Part shown: piece by piece, positions 63,043 to 64,000 of the stretch | Layout of the letters: every line of letters starts with the position of its first letter | Position numbering within the stretch: position 1 is the first letter of the stretch | Origin: Ascidia mentula | Lineage: Eukaryota; Chordata; Ascidiacea; Phlebobranchia; Ascidiidae | Assembly: GCA_947561715.1 (NCBI GenBank) | Contig: OX387199.1 | Span: 5,089,001-5,153,000, forward strand | Reading direction: 5' to 3' | DNA length: 64,000 nucleotides | The notes under the pieces: generated by a model | What the model saw: the letters and a program-made list of their open reading frames with translations, nothing else | What the model was told of the DNA's origin: nothing | Databases searched by the model: none | Translations under genes and position numbers: made by a program

Positions 63043-63411
63043 CTGGAATAAAAGGTTGAAGTAGGGAATTAGTTCAGGCAAATGTGACATTAAATGTTTA
63101 CAACAAATCTAATTGCTGGTAAAATATTAAAAACATCGACCTACCCGGTCTCATCAATGCAGCAGAGGTTAAATATACATAGATTTACCAGACATAGATT
63201 ATTCCATTTTGTGTGCACTACTGCCTGCAGCTCACTTAATATTATTGGCTCATTGCTTGTACATTTTTACGAAAGCCGGATTTTATGAAATGCCTTACTG
63301 AAAGTTTTACAAAAACGATAGTTTGTATAATTGCGTTATACTGAAAGATTAAATGTGTTAGCACGTGTACCACAATTTTCTTGCGTTTACTTTGGAAGAT
63401 ATTGCTTAAAC

Positions 63412-64000
63412 ATGGAGTCGAGTGGACGTGGAATCTCTGCTTGAACACCTGAATTCCATTGAAACGAGTTTCGAGTTCATAATGGAACGTGAATACGTCG
63501 AAGTGATATTATTTTTTGATAGTTTCCAGTTAAAGAGAGAACCGGGGGCCTCTCCCCACAAGCATATACTGGTAACCGACTCATTCCGACAAGTATCTGT
63601 CGTTTCGGTTCGCGTACACCATCGCCCACACGCGTGCTGTATTGCGTGTACTGTGTACAAGAGCGGAAACCTTAGTTGCAGAGGAAGAGCCTAAAAACAT
63701 GAGGTTGGTAATGTGCAGAGTGCGCATTTAGCAAATGGCCACCCTAGTTCGTTTTTGTGGCGAAACCAAGATTCCTCGCCTAAAGGTGACGAAGGGTGTG
63801 GTTGTGTTGCTATGTATTTTGCAAGTCCTTTCAAGACCTTGAAACGGTTGCTTTGAGATTTCTTCATCTAGGTGTCCGAACGCCCGCCTAGCAATACCGC
63901 GTGCTTTGGTTTCGCATCCCAAAGATCGTACATGAGATGCGTTCGATGCTGGAGGTGTGACGGCACACCGTGTGCTGACTGCGACGGCGTATACATTGGC
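63412..64000 (+). mobile_element. Penelope-like element fragment, decayed, cut by window edge
   Basis: Near 63430-63690 the plus strand carries the C-terminal RT segment typical of Penelope-like elements (LLEHLNSIETSFEFIMERE, followed by a diverged region that resembles the SHHP segment). Near the right edge PCADCDGVYIG matches the start of the GIY-YIG endonuclease domain of these elements. Matching segments lie in more than one frame, so it is an old broken copy. It continues past 64000. Confidence 0.6.

Larger units (their letters stand above)
59356..63070. repeat. Segmental duplication, copy 2 (partner 53070-57360)
   Basis: The order of landmarks is the same as in copy 1, and the right end again carries the IRKL-type LRR exon. 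Sequences around 59690-59860, 60240-60700, 61020-61300 and 62310-62470 align readily with copy 1. Large indels and frequent substitutions separate the copies. The duplication explains why similar small open frames appear at 54277 and 60281 and at 55046 and 61041. Confidence 0.85.

Overview
This is a eukaryotic window: AT-rich, with GT-AG introns mostly a few hundred bases long, two large tandem-repeat arrays and many decayed mobile elements. A DRAM/TMEM150-type membrane gene, compact introns and a tandemly amplified NLR-style LRR gene that ends in a ZU5 domain suggest an invertebrate chordate, most likely a tunicate such as Ciona. The species is an inference. I see no bacterial operons, CRISPR arrays or complete tRNA/rRNA genes.

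Layout: (1) 1-4987 holds no gene I can support. (2) 4988-9069 (+) is a ten-exon gene for a six-pass DRAM-family protein. It is convergent with (3) a small two-exon gene for a lysine-rich basic protein at 10966-10006 (-). (4) 11-14.4 kb is intergenic, with a clean hAT-type MITE at 12226-12442 and an 80-bp tandem repeat at 13.55-13.77 kb. (5) 14.48-20.04 kb is a 70-bp-unit satellite array. (6) 20.51-33.98 kb is a second array of about 65 units of about 205 bp with an 8-unit higher-order repeat. (7) 35.9-47.7 kb (-) carries the 3' part of a large LRR gene: about 26 symmetric phase-0 LRR-region exons in repeated cassettes, followed by a split ZU5 domain and a C-terminal tail. (8) 49.6-52.6 kb holds LINE remains with a second hAT MITE nested inside. 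(9) 53.07-57.36 kb and 59.36-63.07 kb are two copies of one segmental duplication. Between them and at their ends lie more LRR exons of the same family. (10) 63.41-64.0 kb is a decayed Penelope-like element that runs off the window edge.

The main biological content is the LRR-ZU5 locus. All its LRR exons begin and end in phase 0, so exons can be gained, lost or skipped without changing the frame, and the cassette copies show that this has happened repeatedly. LRR followed by ZU5 is the order found in PIDD and in NLRs that carry a FIIND (ZU5-UPA), so a cytosolic sensor or scaffold is the best guess. Any 5' NACHT or other effector domain would lie beyond the window. Sequence related to the 205-bp satellite also occurs once in the dispersed element copies at 53.46 and 59.44 kb, and the dispersed element's downstream sequence borders the array at 33.98 kb. 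The array therefore looks like an expansion inside one copy of that element.
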